A stretch of DNA of 7,412 nucleotides, taken from the NCBI GenBank assembly GCA_028288385.1, contig JAQBNX010000136.1, positions 1-7,412 of the forward strand, written 5' to 3'. The translations under genes were made by a program, and so were the position numbers. The DNA comes from Spirosoma sp. Lineage in GTDB: Bacteria > Bacteroidota > Bacteroidia > Cytophagales > Spirosomataceae. The number at the start of each line of letters is the position of its first letter. Position 1 is the stretch's first letter. The notes beneath the pieces were generated by a model, which saw only the letters and a list, made by a program, of their open reading frames with translations, did not search any database and was not told the origin of the DNA. This document shows, in pieces, positions 5,129 to 7,412 of the stretch.

Positions 5129-7390
5129 TTATTTCCTTGCCGCTACAGGCAGGGCGAAGGCAACATATGAGCCACCCGATTTTAGACCATAGCGCGTACC
5201 GCCAGCCGCAATGGCAACATATTGCCGCCCCCGCACGCTGTAGGTGATCGGCGTGGCAAACCCACCGGCTGGCAACTTGTGTTCCCAGATAAGTTTTCCG
5301 TTTCGCCGGTCAAATGCGCGTAATTTCTCGTCATACGTAGCGGCAATGAAAAGCAGGTCACCCGCTGTTACAACCGGGCCGCCATGATTCTCCGTACCTG
5401 TGTGTGGTAGCCCTTTTTTGACCAGTTCCGGGTATTCGCCCAGTGGTATCTGCCATTTGTATTCGCCCGTATTCAGGTCAATGGCATTGAGCGTTCCCCA
5501 GGGTTGTTTAACGGCAGGGTAGCCGTCCTGGTCCCTAAATTGGATATTCCCGTTGTTTATGTAGGGAGGCTTATACGGGAAATCAGTTTTGGCATTCGCG
5601 ACCCCCTCCGGCACTCCATTGTGAATATCGACCGACGCGGAGTTGGTAGCGGCCGGTTTCGTCTCCGTATTTAGGAGAAAATTAATAATGGCGTCGCGGT
5701 CTTCTTTAGCAATATGGCTGAAGGAAGGCATGCGGCCCCGGCCGGTTGTCAGCAGCGTGTGAATTTGTTCTCTGTCCAGCCGCTTGCCAATATTGGTCAG
5801 GTCGGGGTAGGCCTGGTTGTTTTTTGCCGCCATGTTTTCATTGCCACTCAGACCATGACATACCGAACAGTTGGTGTTGAACAACGACGACCCGCGCGTT
5901 TGGGCCACGCCATTGCTCTGCGTTCGGCTGTCGCGCATTTTCAGCCACCAGAGCATGTTGTTGGAGTTTACGTAAAAAATACCATCCGGGCTGGCGGCCG
6001 TACCACCCCATTCGGCTCCTCCACCAATACCCAGCAATAATGAGCCTTCTTCGCTGGGTGGTACGTATTTGCTACCTTGTCGGCTGTTGCGAAATCGGTT
6101 CAATACGTAGTCCCGCGCTTCAGGCGTACGGGTAGTGAGGGTTGCTTCGGTTACTTCCTGCAGGCAGAATGGGGCTGGTTTTGTCGGTACAGGCTGGGTT
6201 GGCCAGGGCTGTTCGCCGGGTAAGGCGGGCGAGGTTGAAACAGGTACTTCATGCACGGGAAAGAGGGGTTTGCCTGTATCCCGGTCGAAAACGAACACAT
6301 AACCATCCTTGGTAGCCTGTGCCACAGCCTCCACCTGCCGAGGTCGGCCATCCGGACCCTTGTGGGTAACGGTAATCAGGTTGGGCGGGCAGGGGATATC
6401 GCGGTCCCACAAATCATGGTGCACGGTCTGGAAGTGCCACACGCGTTTGCCAGTTTTGGCATCGAGTGCAATCACACAGTTGGCAAACAGATTCTGACCT
6501 GCGCGGTCACCCCCGTAGAAATCGACGGAGGGCGAACCCGTTCCGGCATAGACGATACCCCGTTTCTCATCGACGACCATACCGGCCCAGCAGTTTGCCC
6601 CGCCAATTTTTTTGTAAGCTTCTTTCGGCCACGTATCATAGCCGTAGTCGCCCGGCAGGGGAACGGTTCTAAACACCCACGCCAACTTACCCGTGCGCAC
6701 GTTGAATGCCCGGATGTGGCCGGGTGGTGCATCGCCCCCTTCGGATACACTCGACCCCATAATTACCAGATCTTTATAAATAACGCCGGGTGTGGTGCTG
6801 CGGATAGACAAACTGGCCATCTCATGCCCCATGGTTTGCTCGTTGCCAAGTCCATCGTGCAAATCCACTTCGCCGTTTGTACCAAAACTTTTGATGGGTT
6901 CGCCCGTCACTGCGTTGATGGCGTACAGAGAAGCGCCTACCGAATACAAAATCCGCTTATCGTTGCCATCAGCCCAGTACATAACGCCCCGAACGGGATG
7001 AAACCGGGGCTTTTTGGCCGGGTCGGCGAAGGGATCGAATCGCCACCGCTGCTGACCTGTTGCGGCATCGACCGCAAAGAGTTTCAGGCGGGGTGTTGTA
7101 CCGTACAGGACACCATCAACCACAATGGGCTGGCACTGGATGTCCATGCCCCGTTCAGCCGGATTGGCATTCTCCCCGGTATCGAACGTCCAGGCAAGCT
7201 GCAGATTCCGGACGTTCTGGCGCGTAATCTGCGTAAGGGGAGAATAGCGGTTACCAGCCTGATTTCCGCCATAAACGGGCCAGTCATTATTACGGGATAG
7301 GGAGTCGGTCGTTGGTTTGTCGATTACTGAACGACCCCCGTAATAAGGGAGCCATGCGCACAAAATCAACAGGATAAAAGCAACTTTCAT
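5129..7390 (-). CDS. PQQ-dependent membrane-GDH-like sugar dehydrogenase with inserted cytochrome c domain
   Basis: 753 residues. The start MKVAFILLILCAWLP is a signal peptide, so the enzyme acts in the periplasm. It should oxidise an aldose to the aldonolactone and pass electrons through PQQ to heme. The PQQ beta-propeller shows WPVYGGNQAGNRYSPL (37-52), repeated A/N-x-x-TG-x-x-x-W blades (for example 109-116, 230-238, 309-318), HHDLWDRD (324-331) and ATKDGYVFVFDR (359-370), whose Asp and Lys361 probably match the E. coli Gcd active-site Asp466 and Lys493. A cytochrome c domain sits at about 498-575: CSVCH (Cys508, Cys511, His512) with Met554 in GRGRMPSF as likely sixth ligand. The propeller then resumes (about 625-750) with HGGPVVTAGDLLFIAATYDE and LPAGGFATPITY, so the heme domain is inserted, not terminal. 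The five-helix quinone-binding anchor of Gcd is missing, as is the adjacent Cys-Cys pair of alcohol dehydrogenases. It heads the visible operon; only 22 bp of upstream DNA is seen. Substrate (galactose, glucose or other aldose) is inferred. Confidence 0.94.
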   Translation of the reverse strand: MKVAFILLILCAWLPYYGGRSVIDKPTTDSLSRNNDWPVYGGNQAGNRYSPLTQITRQNVRNLQLAWTFDTGENANPAERGMDIQCQPIVVDGVLYGTTPRLKLFAVDAATGQQRWRFDPFADPAKKPRFHPVRGVMYWADGNDKRILYSVGASLYAINAVTGEPIKSFGTNGEVDLHDGLGNEQTMGHEMASLSIRSTTPGVIYKDLVIMGSSVSEGGDAPPGHIRAFNVRTGKLAWVFRTVPLPGDYGYDTWPKEAYKKIGGANCWAGMVVDEKRGIVYAGTGSPSVDFYGGDRAGQNLFANCVIALDAKTGKRVWHFQTVHHDLWDRDIPCPPNLITVTHKGPDGRPRQVEAVAQATKDGYVFVFDRDTGKPLFPVHEVPVSTSPALPGEQPWPTQPVPTKPAPFCLQEVTEATLTTRTPEARDYVLNRFRNSRQGSKYVPPSEEGSLLLGIGGGAEWGGTAASPDGIFYVNSNNMLWWLKMRDSRTQSNGVAQTRGSSLFNTNCSVCHGLSGNENMAAKNNQAYPDLTNIGKRLDREQIHTLLTTGRGRMPSFSHIAKEDRDAIINFLLNTETKPAATNSASVDIHNGVPEGVANAKTDFPYKPPYINNGNIQFRDQDGYPAVKQPWGTLNAIDLNTGEYKWQIPLGEYPELVKKGLPHTGTENHGGPVVTAGDLLFIAATYDEKLRAFDRRNGKLIWEHKLPAGGFATPITYSVRGRQYVAIAAGGTRYGLKSGGSYVAFALPVAARK

Positions 7391-7412
7391 GGCTTACCAT
7401 TTTGATAAAATT

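Noticed and set aside
6251..7300. Long 349-codon open frame on the plus strand
   Set aside because: It lies wholly antisense to the quinoprotein, whose frame shows family motifs throughout. Its translation has no recognisable domain and it arises from the codon bias of the real gene.
7391..7412. Possible end of an upstream gene just before the quinoprotein start
   Set aside because: Stop codons occur in two frames of these 22 bases, including one overlapping the ATG as ATGA, but the stretch is too short to show whether a gene ends there.

Overview
The window reads as chromosomal DNA of a Bacteroidota member, most likely a Cytophagales soil or environmental type such as Spirosoma or Dyadobacter relatives. 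This is inferred from the protein flavour (ThuA-like secreted protein, cytochrome-fused PQQ dehydrogenase, ExuT/DgoT-like permease), the mostly weak Shine-Dalgarno sequences and the moderate GC content. No taxonomic marker is present, so the assignment is an inference. All genes lie on the minus strand, so transcription runs from right to left.

From right to left: a periplasmic PQQ- and heme-containing sugar dehydrogenase (5129-7390); 46 bp further a DgoK-type 2-keto-3-deoxygalactonate kinase (4072-5082); overlapping it by ATGA, a KDPG/KDPGal-type class I aldolase (3407-4075); 11 bp further an ACS-family MFS organic-anion permease (2073-3395); then, after an 81 bp gap, a Gfo/Idh/MocA NAD(P)-dependent oxidoreductase (966-1991). 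The tight spacing makes the first four genes, and probably the fifth, one operon. Together they suggest a De Ley-Doudoroff/galactonate-like route: sugar oxidised outside the inner membrane to an aldonate, aldonate (or hexuronate) imported by proton symport, phosphorylation of the 2-keto-3-deoxy acid and cleavage to pyruvate plus glyceraldehyde 3-phosphate. The dehydratase needed between import and kinase, and any lactonase, are not in the window. The operon may start beyond the right edge.

Between the oxidoreductase and the leftmost gene is a 481 bp stretch without an intact gene (485-965). It contains the clearest unexpected signal: at 594-700 lies a decayed 3' end of a second copy of the same MFS permease family, on the same strand. 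It matches the last 30 residues of the intact permease at 23 of 30 positions and has its own stop codon. The rest of this stretch holds a 7 bp inverted repeat, a small hairpin and otherwise nothing recognisable.

The left edge (1-484) carries the N-terminal part of a ThuA-domain secreted protein or lipoprotein, cut by the window boundary. No rRNA, tRNA, CRISPR array or insertion sequence was recognised. The gene content is mostly familiar; the points deserving a second look are the permease relic, the incomplete pathway with a self-wired quinohemoprotein at its head, and the placement of the heme domain inside the PQQ propeller.
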